Source: DASXUC01 sp036004445
GTDB taxonomy: Bacteria > Sysuimicrobiota > Sysuimicrobiia > Sysuimicrobiales > Kaftiobacteriaceae
Reading direction: 5' to 3'
Assembly (NCBI GenBank): GCA_036004445.1
Contig: DASYRL010000103.1
Span: 5,285-69,284 of the forward strand
Length of the DNA stretch: 64,000 nt
Every line of letters starts with the position of its first letter. Within the stretch, counting starts at the first letter, position 1. Positions 48,576 to 56,456 of this stretch are shown piece after piece. The notes under the pieces are model-generated. The model was given only the letters and a program-made list of their open reading frames with translations. It did no database searches and was not told the origin of the DNA. A program made the position numbers and the translations under genes.

Positions 48576-49811
48576 ATGTCCGACGACTACGCCGAGTTCT
48601 ACTCCGCCAGCGCGCGGGTCATGACCCGGTCGTTGATCCGGGAACTGCTGAAGCTCACTCGCCGCAGAAACATCATCTCGTTCGCCGGCGGCCTGCCCGA
48701 TCCGTCCAGTTTCCCCGTCGAGGAACTGAAGGCCATCAGCTCGCACGTCCTCGACACGCAGCCCCATCTCGCCCTGCAGTACGGGCCTACCGAGGGCGAC
48801 CTGCGGCTCCGTCAGGAACTGGTCAAGTGGATGGCCAAAGACGGCATCCGCGCCACGCCCGACCAGGTCCTCATCACGACCGGCTCGCAGCAAGGATTGG
48901 ATCTGGCGGCGAGGGTGCTCTTAGACCCTGGCGACGTCGTGCTCGTCGAGCTGCCATCGTACATGGCGGCGCTGCACGTCTTCCGGGGCTACCGGGCGGA
49001 GATGGTCGGCATCCCGCAGGACGACGATGGGATGCGGACCGACAAGCTCGAGTCGACCCTGGGCTCGCTGCACGCGGCCGGGCGGCGGGTGAAACTGATT
49101 TACGTCGTCCCCGATTTCCAGAATCCGTCGGGGGTGACGCTGTCCGAAACCCGCCGCGTGCGGCTGCTCGAGCTGGCCCGCGAGCATCGGGTGCTGGTCC
49201 TCGAAGATACGCCCTACCGCGAACTGCGCTACGAGGGCACGGCGCCGTCCCCGCTGGCGGCCCTCGATCGAGACGGCCGGGTGATCTACATCTCCACGTT
49301 CAGTAAGACCCTGTCACCGGGGATGCGGATCGCCTGGATGGCGGCGGCCGAGCCGCTCATCCAGCAGTTCGTCACCGCCAAACAGGCGGTCGACCTGTGC
49401 TGCCCCTCGCTGACCCAGGCGATTGCCGCGGAGTTCTGCGCGCGTGGGCACATCTACGAGCGCATCGCCGGGCTCGTCACGCGCTACCGCCACAAGCGGG
49501 ACGTGATGCTGGCGGCGCTGCGGCGGGAAATGCCCGACGGTGTGACCTGGACCCACCCGGCCGGCGGGTTGTTCCTGTGGATCCGCCTCCCTGAGGGCAT
49601 GGACACCGAGCAGCTGCTGCCGATCGCGGTCGAGGAGGAAGCCGTAGCCTATGTGGTCGGTAGCGGGTTCCACGCCGACGGCGGCGGGCGCAACGCGCTG
49701 CGGGTGAACTTCTCTTACCCGTCAGAGGAACAGATCAACGAAGGGATCCAGCGCCTCGCCCGGCTCGTGAAGCGCCACCTGCCTACTCAACCATTAACTA
49801 CGCGATCATAG
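48576..49811 (+). CDS. Class I/II PLP-dependent aminotransferase (2-aminoadipate transaminase-like)
   Basis: 411 residues. ISFAGGLPDPSSFPVEEL, LQYGPTEGDLRLRQELVKWM, ITTGSQQGLDLAARVLLDPGD, VPDFQNPSGVTLS, LEDTPYRELRYEG and the PLP lysine in STFSKTLSPGMRIAW define the LysN/Kat-type family. It has no GntR DNA-binding domain, so it is an enzyme rather than a MocR regulator. Likely substrates are 2-aminoadipate or branched/aromatic amino acids. ATG at 48576 has GAGG upstream; GTG at 48570 is possible. It is convergent with the LCP gene across a repeat. Confidence 0.9.
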   Translation: MSDDYAEFYSASARVMTRSLIRELLKLTRRRNIISFAGGLPDPSSFPVEELKAISSHVLDTQPHLALQYGPTEGDLRLRQELVKWMAKDGIRATPDQVLITTGSQQGLDLAARVLLDPGDVVLVELPSYMAALHVFRGYRAEMVGIPQDDDGMRTDKLESTLGSLHAAGRRVKLIYVVPDFQNPSGVTLSETRRVRLLELAREHRVLVLEDTPYRELRYEGTAPSPLAALDRDGRVIYISTFSKTLSPGMRIAWMAAAEPLIQQFVTAKQAVDLCCPSLTQAIAAEFCARGHIYERIAGLVTRYRHKRDVMLAALRREMPDGVTWTHPAGGLFLWIRLPEGMDTEQLLPIAVEEEAVAYVVGSGFHADGGGRNALRVNFSYPSEEQINEGIQRLARLVKRHLPTQPLTTRS

Positions 49812-49898
49812 GGATCACGGGGATCAAAAGCGATCAGCCCGCTTTGTTCCCTGTGATCCCGTTGATCCCTTTGATCCCCGTGATCCCTATGATCCCAG
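49803..49898. repeat. Inverted 9-bp-unit array between convergent aminotransferase and LCP genes
   Basis: The left arm (49803-49837) has GATCATAGG, GATCACGGG, GATCAAAAGC. The right arm (49846-49898) has GTGATCCC/TTGATCCC-type units. 49804-49828 is the exact reverse complement of 49870-49894 (25 bases); the right arm carries about two further units. The left arm overlaps the end of the aminotransferase gene, and the right arm ends at the LCP stop. Confidence 0.9.
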
Positions 49899-51194
49899 TC
49901 AACGCTTCGAGGTTCTGGTTGCCGCGAGGTCTTTGGCGACCACGATCGTGATGTCCGCGCCGGTGCCTGCTTCGCGGGTGATGACCGAGCGGCCCAGGAT
50001 CTCCGCCAGCAACCGGGTCACTTCGGGCCGGCCGGCGCGGTCGATGATCGTCGTCGCATCGAGTTCGGCCGGCGCGGTGTCCACACGGACGATGCGGAAG
50101 CCCAGCCGCTCGAGACGCTGTGCGGTCTGGCGGGCCAACCCGGGAATCCCGCTGCCGTTAAGGACCTCAATGCCGGTGGCGGCGAGCACCTTCGGGTCCA
50201 CGCCGTAGAAGAGATCGGTCAGCGTCTGCGTCAGCCGGGCCTGGTCCGGCTCCCAGTACAGCGGGCTGAACGTGCCCGGGAGCGTCGCCGTCCTGATGTC
50301 GCCGCCGGACAGCCGCACCGCGAACATCCCCAGCGTGATCATGTCGGTCATCGTCAGGTTCGTGTGCGTGTTCTCGGCGACGGCGCGCAGCAGCGTCGGC
50401 GCCGAGAGCAGGGTGGTCGGGTCCTTCAGCTTCGCGAACAGCGCCATCAGGACTTTCTGCTGTCGCTCGACGCGGCCGATGTCCCCGACCGCGTCGTGGC
50501 GGAACCGGATGTACTGGTCGGCCTGATCGCCGTTGAGCAGCTGCCGCCCCTTCTTCAAGTCGATCCGCAGCCCGGCCCAGTTGTCCGTGTACTTCATGTC
50601 CTTCTCGACGTCGACTTCCACGCCGCCGATGGCGTCGATGATGCGGGCGAACGACTGCGGCCCGAGTTTGACGTAGTAGTGAATGGGGACGTTCAACAGG
50701 CCCTCGACCGTTTTGATCGTGAGGCCGGGTCCTCCGAAGGCATAGGAGGCGTTGATCTTCGTCGTGCCCACTCCGGGGATGAACGCGCGGGTGTCGCGCG
50801 GGATGGAGAGCGCGCTGATGCGGTCGCGCTCGGGATCGATGCTGACCAGCATCAGCGTGTCCGCGCGCGACATGTTGACCACCTGCCGCCGGTTGTTCAG
50901 CGTGACGTCGACGCCGATCAACAGGATGTTGACGCGCCGGTCTAGCACAAACGGCCAGGTGAACGACCGCGGCGCGGCGGGCGGGGACGTGAGAGCGGAT
51001 TCCTCCCGCGAGTAGATGCCGGCGTGGGACACGACGAACGCGCCGATGCCCAGCGCGAGGCCCGCGGCGACCAGCGGGAGTGCGACGAGGAACCAGCGGA
51101 CGACGCTCCAGCCGTGGCTCCTCCGTACCGGAGGCGGCGGTGGTGGAACGGCGGGGACCGGTTGGATCAGGAGGTCTTGGTGCTGCTCAGCCAC
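49899..51194 (-). CDS. LytR-CpsA-Psr (LCP) family protein with C-terminal LytR_C domain
   Basis: 431 residues from GTG at 51194, which has AGGTGATC (a full anti-Shine-Dalgarno match) seven bases upstream. A Pro-rich cytoplasmic tail and one membrane helix (FLVALPLVAAGLALGIGAFVV) precede the LCP domain: ILLIGVDVTLNNRRQVVNMSRADTLMLVSIDP, SIPRDTRAFIPG, KINASYAFGG, YIRFRHDAVGDIGRVERQQKVL (the Arg/Asp residues that hold the polyprenyl phosphate). A LytR_C domain lies at about 330-425 (IEVLNGSGIPGLA). LCP enzymes attach glycopolymers to peptidoglycan. Confidence 0.93.
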   Translation of the reverse strand: MAEQHQDLLIQPVPAVPPPPPPVRRSHGWSVVRWFLVALPLVAAGLALGIGAFVVSHAGIYSREESALTSPPAAPRSFTWPFVLDRRVNILLIGVDVTLNNRRQVVNMSRADTLMLVSIDPERDRISALSIPRDTRAFIPGVGTTKINASYAFGGPGLTIKTVEGLLNVPIHYYVKLGPQSFARIIDAIGGVEVDVEKDMKYTDNWAGLRIDLKKGRQLLNGDQADQYIRFRHDAVGDIGRVERQQKVLMALFAKLKDPTTLLSAPTLLRAVAENTHTNLTMTDMITLGMFAVRLSGGDIRTATLPGTFSPLYWEPDQARLTQTLTDLFYGVDPKVLAATGIEVLNGSGIPGLARQTAQRLERLGFRIVRVDTAPAELDATTIIDRAGRPEVTRLLAEILGRSVITREAGTGADITIVVAKDLAATRTSKR

Positions 51195-51223
51195 AACGAT
51201 CACCTGCGATCAAAGCACATTTC

Positions 51224-51251
51224 ATCATACGCGATCGGACGGGGGTGTCAA
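51224..51251 (-). promoter_or_regulatory. Sigma-70-type promoter of the LCP gene
   Basis: On the minus strand TTGACA (51251-51246), 16 bases, then TATGAT (51229-51224). The predicted start of transcription is near 51217, giving a leader of about 20 bases that contains the AGGTGATC ribosome-binding site. This is one of the two best promoter matches in the window. Confidence 0.8.
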
Positions 51252-51316
51252 GGAACGGTTGACTGTTGAGGGGGATCGGCCACGCAAGGAGTTTCCGCCG
51301 CCGCACCTAACTTCCA

Positions 51317-51322
51317 TATATA
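51317..51322 (+). promoter_or_regulatory. Possible -10 element of ispE, predicting a leaderless start
   Basis: TATATA lies eight bases before the ispE ATG, and the bases between (CCCCTCCC) cannot act as a Shine-Dalgarno. The geometry matches speD. No good -35 is found 16-18 bases upstream, so this is weaker. A TTGACT at 51259-51264 is too far away to be its partner. Confidence 0.35.
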
Positions 51323-51330
51323 CCCCTCCC

Positions 51331-52197
51331 ATGAAGGAACTGCACCTCAACGCGTACGCCAAGGTCAACCTGACGCTGGACGTCCTTGGAGCGCGTCCCG
51401 ACGGCTACCATGACATCGAGAGCGTCATGCACACCGTCGAGCTGCACGATTCCGTAACCCTCCGGGAAGCGGGCGCGGGCATCGACGTGATCGTCAAGGA
51501 CGGCGCCGTCCCCAACGACACGCGAAACCTCGTGGTCCGCGCCGCGCAGCTGCTCCGCGAGACGTTCGCGGTCGACCGCGGCGTGCAGATCGAGCTGGTC
51601 AAGCGCATCCCGGTCGCCGCCGGATTGGGTGGCGGCAGCTCCGACGCAGCAGTGACGCTGTTGGGGCTGGCGCAGATGTGGAAGCTCCGGCTGGACGGCC
51701 GCGAGATGCGGGCGCTGGCCACGAAGTTGGGATCCGACGTACCGTTCTTCCTCGAGGGCGGGGCGGCCGTCGCGCGGGGCCGCGGCGAACGGCTGACGCT
51801 GCTGCCGCCGCTGCCGGCGACCTGGCTGGTCCTGGCACGCCCGAACGCCGAGGTGTCGACGGCCTGGGCGTACCGCCAGCTCGGACAGGCCGTCGTGTCC
51901 ACCCGGCCGAACACCGCGGGCATGATCGATGCCGTGCGCCGGGAGGACGTCCGCGACGTGGGCCGCCACCTCTGCAACGTGTTCGAAGGGGTCACCGCGG
52001 ACGCGCACCCGCTGGTCGGCGACCTGAAGTCGCGGATCCTGCGCGGGGAAGCGTACGGCGCGGCGATGAGCGGGACAGGTCCGGCCGTCTTCGGCCTGAT
52101 GGCGAACGAAGCCGCGGCACGGAAGACCGCCGACGACCTCCGCGCACTGGCGGACGTGGACGTGGCCGTGACGCGAACGTTTGCGGAAATCCGCTAG
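51331..52197 (+). CDS. ispE: 4-diphosphocytidyl-2-C-methyl-D-erythritol kinase
   Basis: 288 residues, GHMP kinase of the MEP isoprenoid pathway. AYAKVNLTLDVLGARPDGYHDIESVMHTVEL, PVAAGLGGGSSDAA (ATP loop), LGSDVPFFLEGGAAVARGRGE and MSGTGPAVFGL are typical. The frame is open far upstream but unconserved; ATG at 51331 is the family start. Its position after rsmA and before purR follows Bacillota gene order. Confidence 0.95.
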   Translation: MKELHLNAYAKVNLTLDVLGARPDGYHDIESVMHTVELHDSVTLREAGAGIDVIVKDGAVPNDTRNLVVRAAQLLRETFAVDRGVQIELVKRIPVAAGLGGGSSDAAVTLLGLAQMWKLRLDGREMRALATKLGSDVPFFLEGGAAVARGRGERLTLLPPLPATWLVLARPNAEVSTAWAYRQLGQAVVSTRPNTAGMIDAVRREDVRDVGRHLCNVFEGVTADAHPLVGDLKSRILRGEAYGAAMSGTGPAVFGLMANEAAARKTADDLRALADVDVAVTRTFAEIR

Positions 52198-52235
52198 CGG
52201 CTCCGCGCAGCGGAGGCACACCGAGGAGGTGCGGG

Positions 52236-52634
52236 ATGGAGTATCGCTGGCTGCCCGTCATCGTCGCCGCAGTCGCGCAGATGGTGCTCGGCTTCATCTG
52301 GTACGGTCCGCTGTTCGGCAAGACCTGGGCAGGGCTGATGAAGATGGACACGACGCAGGCTGACCGCTCCGCGTTGACCCGGATCTACGCCTGGTCGTTC
52401 GTCGGGTCGCTGGTCACGGCGTTCGTGCTCGACCAGTTCGTGCGCTGGACGGGGGCCACCACCGCCGCGGCGGGGGCCACCATCGGGTTCTGGGCGTGGC
52501 TGGGCTTCGTCGCGACGGTTACGGCGGCGTCCGTGCTCTACGAGCGCCGGCCGACGGCGCTGTATCTGCTGAACAACGGCTACCAGTTGGCGTCGCTGCT
52601 GGTGATGGGCGCGATCCTCGGCGCCTGGACCTAG
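52236..52634 (+). CDS. DUF1761 family membrane protein
   Basis: 132 residues with four membrane helices. WLPVIVAAVAQMVLGFIWYGPLFGKTWAGLM at the N-terminus and LYLLNNGYQLASLLVMGAILGAW at the end match DUF1761. Function is unknown. GAGGAGGT sits five to seven bases before the ATG, one of the strongest ribosome-binding sites here. It is 38 bases after ispE and 2 bases before the nucleotidyltransferase gene. Confidence 0.85.
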   Translation: MEYRWLPVIVAAVAQMVLGFIWYGPLFGKTWAGLMKMDTTQADRSALTRIYAWSFVGSLVTAFVLDQFVRWTGATTAAAGATIGFWAWLGFVATVTAASVLYERRPTALYLLNNGYQLASLLVMGAILGAWT

Positions 52635-52636
52635 CG

Positions 52637-53404
52637 GTGCCGGACGCCATCATTCTCGCCGGCGGCGGGATCGAACCCGGACTCGACCCCGGGCTGCCCA
52701 ATAAGGCGTTCATCACGATCGCGGGCCGGCCGCTGGTGGAATACGTGGGGGCGGCGCTCCACGCGGCCTCGGGCGTCGCTCGCATCGCCGCGGTGGGCCC
52801 CGTCGACGCCCTCCGCCCGGTCCTTCCCCCCGACGCCCTGCTGCTGCCCCCGGCCGGGGAGATCATGGACAACGTCGAGCAGGCGACCGCCGCGCTGCAG
52901 GCCCAGGATCCGCTGCTGGTGGCGGCGGCCGACCTTCCGCTCCTGACGGCCGACGCCGTTGACGAGTTCCTCGCCGCGTGCGAGCGCGGGACCGCCGACT
53001 TCTACTACCCCGTCGTGCCCCGGGAGGTTCTGGAGCAACGCTTCCCCACCGCGCGGAAGACGTATGTCACGCTGGCCGACGGGACGTTTTGCGGCGGCAG
53101 TGTGATCGTGTTCAACCCGAAGGTCATTGACCGCGTGCGGCCATTCGTCGAGCGCGTGATCGAGGCGCGCAAAAAGCCCTGGCTCCTGGCCCAGATGTTC
53201 GGCTGGTCGATTGTGATGAAGTTCGCCGCGAACCGGCTGACGATTGAGGAGATCGTGGCCAAGGCGACCGAAGTGGTCGGGATCCCCGTGCAGCCGGTGG
53301 TGATCGCCCGGCCGGAGCTGGCGCTGGATGTTGACGTCGGGCGCCCCGAAAATCTCGAAGCCGCCCGACGCGTTCTCGAAGGGGAGGTGACTGGTGACTC
53401 GTGA
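52637..53404 (+). CDS. NTP transferase / MobA-like nucleotidyltransferase
   Basis: 255 residues, GTG at 52637. The GT-A type nucleotidyltransferase start is PDAIILAGGGIEPGLDPGLPNKAFITIAGRPLVEYV, with the metal/NTP motif LVAAADLPLLTADAVDEF. The later KTYVTLADGTFCGGSVIVFNP and the LDVDVGRPENLEAARR end are shared with MobA/GlmU-type enzymes. The sugar or cofactor substrate is not evident. The last residues EVTGDS come from a heptamer array. Confidence 0.82.
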   Translation: MPDAIILAGGGIEPGLDPGLPNKAFITIAGRPLVEYVGAALHAASGVARIAAVGPVDALRPVLPPDALLLPPAGEIMDNVEQATAALQAQDPLLVAAADLPLLTADAVDEFLAACERGTADFYYPVVPREVLEQRFPTARKTYVTLADGTFCGGSVIVFNPKVIDRVRPFVERVIEARKKPWLLAQMFGWSIVMKFAANRLTIEEIVAKATEVVGIPVQPVVIARPELALDVDVGRPENLEAARRVLEGEVTGDS

Positions 53405-53462
53405 CTGGTGACTCGGTAACCACGACATCCTTCCAGTCACGAGTCACGAGTCACCAGTCACG
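53387..53462. repeat. Inverted heptamer array between the nucleotidyltransferase and purR genes
   Basis: The left arm 53387-53414 is GTGACTG, GTGACTC, GTGACTG, GTGACTC. The right arm 53435-53462 is AGTCACG, AGTCACG, AGTCACC, AGTCACG. About 20 bases pair exactly; the loop is only about 20 bases. The unit type is the same as at 21 kb and 37.9 kb. It overlaps the stop of the upstream gene and ends about 20 bases before purR. Confidence 0.85.
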
Positions 53463-53482
53463 AATTCCTGTGGAGCACTAAC

Positions 53483-54325
53483 GTGTCCGAGCGTCGGGGG
53501 GCAAAGTTGCGCCGGGGCGAGCGGATGGTCGTCATGGCCCACCACCTCCTCGCCGCGCCCCACCGCCTGTTCTCCCTGGGCACGTTCGTCGAACTGCTGA
53601 ACGCGGCCAAGTCCACCATCAGCGAGGATCTCGGCTTCATGCGGGCGGCCTTCGAGCGGTTCCACCTCGGCCGGATCGAGACGATCGCCGGGGCGGCCGG
53701 TGGCGTGCGCTACCTGCCGTACCACGGCCGGGATCGGATCCGCGCGCTGGTGGAGGATCTGTGCACTCAGCTGCGCGATCCGGCCCGCGTCCTCCCCGGG
53801 GGATTCCTCTACACCGCCGATCTCATCGCGACCCCCCAATACGCCGCCGCGGTGGGTGAGGCGTTCGCGACGTTCTTCGCCGAGAGCCGGCCCGACATCG
53901 TGCTCACGATGGAAGTGAAGGGCATCCCGCTGGCGTTGATGACCGCCCGCGCGTTCGACGTGCCGCTGGTCACCGTCCGCCGTGGAGCCAACGTGACCGA
54001 CGGTCCGACCGTCAGCGTAAATTACCTGACGGGATCATCACGCACGGTGCAGTCGATGACGCTGCCGCTGCGCGCGGTCAAGCCGGGAGCGCGCGTGGTG
54101 TTCATCGACGACTTCCTGCGGGCGGGGGGAACCGCCCGGGGCGTGGTGGAGCTGATGCGGGAGTTCCAGGCCCAGGTCGTCGGCGTCGGCGTCTTTATCG
54201 AAACCGCGATCCCAGCGGAGAAGGTGATCGACCGCTACGTCTCGCTCATCAAGTTCGAAGGCCTCGCCGAGTCCGGCGAGCCCCGCGTGTCGCCCAGCCG
54301 GTTCGTCACTACGCCTGGGGCCTAG
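53483..54325 (+). CDS. purR: PurR-type transcriptional repressor (winged helix plus phosphoribosyltransferase domain)
   Basis: 280 residues, GTG start. An N-terminal winged helix (RGERMVVMAHHLLAAPHRLFSLGTFVELLNAAKSTISEDL) is followed by a PRTase-like domain with the PRPP loop VVFIDDFLRAGGTARG and TVSVNYLTGSS. In Bacillota this protein represses purine genes and is relieved by PRPP, or by ppGpp competition. It follows ispE as in Bacillus, with two insertions between. No PurBox pair was recognised upstream. Confidence 0.93.
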   Translation: MSERRGAKLRRGERMVVMAHHLLAAPHRLFSLGTFVELLNAAKSTISEDLGFMRAAFERFHLGRIETIAGAAGGVRYLPYHGRDRIRALVEDLCTQLRDPARVLPGGFLYTADLIATPQYAAAVGEAFATFFAESRPDIVLTMEVKGIPLALMTARAFDVPLVTVRRGANVTDGPTVSVNYLTGSSRTVQSMTLPLRAVKPGARVVFIDDFLRAGGTARGVVELMREFQAQVVGVGVFIETAIPAEKVIDRYVSLIKFEGLAESGEPRVSPSRFVTTPGA

Positions 54326-54371
54326 CAAACCGGGCGTCGGGCATGGGGCGCCGACCCAACCCGGCCGCTAC

Positions 54372-54400
54372 TTGTATTCAGGTAGGAGGCGAGATATGCT
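54372..54400 (+). promoter_or_regulatory. Promoter of the TetR/efflux operon
   Basis: TTGTAT (54372-54377), 17 bases, TATGCT (54395-54400). Transcription should begin near 54407, inside the palindromic operator that follows immediately. Confidence 0.6.
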
Positions 54401-54417
54401 GAGTGAGCACTCACTCA
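54400..54417. promoter_or_regulatory. TetR-type operator (autoregulation of the efflux operon)
   Basis: TGAGTGAG-CA-CTCACTCA is a perfect 8-2-8 inverted repeat, the classical type bound by TetR/AcrR dimers. It begins at the last base of the -10 box and covers the predicted transcription start, 22 bases before the regulator gene. Confidence 0.82.
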
Positions 54418-54438
54418 TTCTTGACGCCGGGCCGACCC

Positions 54439-55077
54439 ATGGTAAAATCCGCTCTCAAGGACAAGGCGCAGCTCGAGGAATCCCGCCGCACGCAGATCCT
54501 CGAGGCGGCCTCGAAAGTGTTCGCGCGCAGGGGATTTCACCGCGCGACCATCGCCGAGATCGCGAAGACCGCGCGGCTATCCGAAGGCAGCATCTACAAC
54601 TACTTCCGTAGCAAGGAAGATCTGCTCGTCAACATCCCCCACCAGCTCCTCCAGCCGGTGCTCATGCCGCTGCTGGAACGGATGCCCGTCCCCGACACCG
54701 TGGCCGAGGCGGAAGAACTGCTCACGGTGCTCACCACGGCGATGGTCGAGCGCGTGCGCGCCAACGCCAAGTTCCTGAAGGTCTTCCTCTCCGCACTGCC
54801 CACGCTGTCCGCGGAGGCGAAGGAAGAGTACGTCAAGGTCCTGCCCATCTATGCCGCGGAGCTGCTGGAGCGATTCCTCCGCGAAGGTATGCGCCGCGGG
54901 CTGTTCCGTAAGGACCTCGACGCGGCGGTGGCCGCCCGGGCGCTGCCGGGCATGCTGCTGGTGTTCCTGATCATGCAGGAAGTGCTGCTGGATCGCCCGC
55001 TGATTCCGCAGGGCTATGACCAGATCGTACCCGAGGTCGTGCGCATCTTCTTGTTTGGCACGACGCCCGGATCGTAA
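54439..55077 (+). CDS. TetR/AcrR-family repressor of the efflux operon
   Basis: 212 residues. An N-terminal helix-turn-helix domain (RRTQILEAASKVFARRGFHRATIAEIAKTARLSEGSIYNYFRSKEDLL) and an all-helical ligand domain follow the family. ATG at 54439 lies downstream of the predicted transcription start; an in-frame GTG at 54403 would fall before it and is rejected. It is first in the operon TetR-TolC-MFP-ABC-ABC-permease, like CecR (YbiH) before ybhGFSR in Escherichia. An operator overlaps its promoter. Confidence 0.92.
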   Translation: MVKSALKDKAQLEESRRTQILEAASKVFARRGFHRATIAEIAKTARLSEGSIYNYFRSKEDLLVNIPHQLLQPVLMPLLERMPVPDTVAEAEELLTVLTTAMVERVRANAKFLKVFLSALPTLSAEAKEEYVKVLPIYAAELLERFLREGMRRGLFRKDLDAAVAARALPGMLLVFLIMQEVLLDRPLIPQGYDQIVPEVVRIFLFGTTPGS

Positions 55078-55098
55078 CGAGGGGAAAGGGGACCCGCC

Positions 55099-56448
55099 GT
55101 GAGACAAGGCAGTCAGAGGATCGCAGGAATCATTGCCGCGGTGCTCGTCGCCGGCGCCGCGGGACCGGCGGCCGCGCAGGCGCCGCCGGCGCCGAGAGCG
55201 CTGACGCTGACCGATGCGCTGACCATCGGGCTGCGGGACAACCAGCAGCTGCGGATCGCCGCATTTGAAGTGGCGATCGCACGGGCCCAGCTCGCCCAGG
55301 CGCGCGGGCTGAAAGCGGGCACGGTGACGGTGCAGGGTACCTACACCCGGGTGCCGGAAACCGGCCCGATCACGATCGTGTTCGTCAGCCACGGCGTCCT
55401 CCACACGCTCGTGCTGCCGGCTCCCTCGCCGAATCTCTTTGACCTCCGGCTGGTGCTCCAGTATCCGCTGTACACGGGTGGCCGCATCGAGGCGCAGATC
55501 GCCTTAGCCGAAGCCAGCGTCAAAGGCGCGGAGGCGGCCCTGGAGCGCGTGAAAGTGCAGATCATCTACGACGTCCGCCAGGCCTACTACCGGCTGCTCC
55601 TGGCGCAGGCCGGCGCCGACGTTGCCGATCGCACGGTCGCGCTGGCCGCCGAAAGCCTGCGGGTCGCCAAAGCCCGCGTGAGCGCCGGCGCCGCCGCGCG
55701 GTTCGACGAGGTCCAGGCCGAGGTCAACCTGGCGACGGCGCGGCAGAGTCAGGTCCGCGCCCGCACCGCGATCGCGCAGGCGTCCCACGCGCTGGCCGCG
55801 GTGCTGAGCCTGCCGCTGGACACGCCGCTGATCCTACGCGACGGGTTCAGCACCGAACCGGTGAGCACGCCACTGGACCGGCTGATCGCCCGGGCGCTGG
55901 ACGCGCGCCCCGAACTCGCCGAGCTGCGCGCCCGGCAGGCCGCCGCGCAGGCCGCGATCGCCCTCGCGGAGAGCGGGGCGAAGCCGACCGTCGGCCTCAA
56001 CGGCGTCGCGAGCTATGGCAACAGCGGGGGATTTCTTGCCGGGACGACCGCGTCGGGAAACTGGAGCATCACGCTGGCCGGCACGCTGAACCTCTACGAC
56101 GGCGGGATCACACGGGAGCGGGTGAAGGAAGCGCAGCTGCGGCTGGAACAGCTGAAAGCCGCCGAGGTGCTGCAGCGGCAGGGCATCGAACTCGACGTGC
56201 GGCTGGCGTCTCTCACCCTGCAGTCCGCGCGGGAAGAACTCGCCGGGGCCGACGCCCTGGTCACCCAGGCCCGGGAGGCCCTGCGCATTGCGCAGGTGAG
56301 GTTCGAAGCCGGCGTGGGCATCACCCTGGAGGTGCTCAGCGCGCAGACCAACGCGTCGCAGGCGGAAGTGGCGCGCGCCCAGGCGCTTTACGCGTACAGC
56401 GTCGCCCTCGCGGCGCTCGAGCGGGCCGTCGGCGCGCCGGTGCAGTAG
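55099..56448 (+). CDS. TolC-family outer membrane efflux channel
   Basis: 449 residues, GTG at 55099. A signal peptide (GIIAAVLVAGAAGPAAAQ) precedes two repeats of the OEP domain: LTLTDALTIGLRDNQQLRIAAFEVAIARAQL, YPLYTGGRIEAQIALAEASVKGAEAALE, then LIARALDARPELAELRARQAAAQAAI and AGTLNLYDGGITRERVKEAQLRLEQL. TolC homotrimers span the outer membrane and periplasm. Its presence implies a diderm envelope. The membrane fusion partner follows after 8 bases. Confidence 0.92.
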   Translation: MRQGSQRIAGIIAAVLVAGAAGPAAAQAPPAPRALTLTDALTIGLRDNQQLRIAAFEVAIARAQLAQARGLKAGTVTVQGTYTRVPETGPITIVFVSHGVLHTLVLPAPSPNLFDLRLVLQYPLYTGGRIEAQIALAEASVKGAEAALERVKVQIIYDVRQAYYRLLLAQAGADVADRTVALAAESLRVAKARVSAGAAARFDEVQAEVNLATARQSQVRARTAIAQASHALAAVLSLPLDTPLILRDGFSTEPVSTPLDRLIARALDARPELAELRARQAAAQAAIALAESGAKPTVGLNGVASYGNSGGFLAGTTASGNWSITLAGTLNLYDGGITRERVKEAQLRLEQLKAAEVLQRQGIELDVRLASLTLQSAREELAGADALVTQAREALRIAQVRFEAGVGITLEVLSAQTNASQAEVARAQALYAYSVALAALERAVGAPVQ

Positions 56449-56456
56449 GAGCCCCC

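Noticed and set aside
49803..49898. Plain intrinsic terminator for the convergent genes
   Set aside because: Stem is strong, but no T-tract on either side; kept as a repeat element instead.
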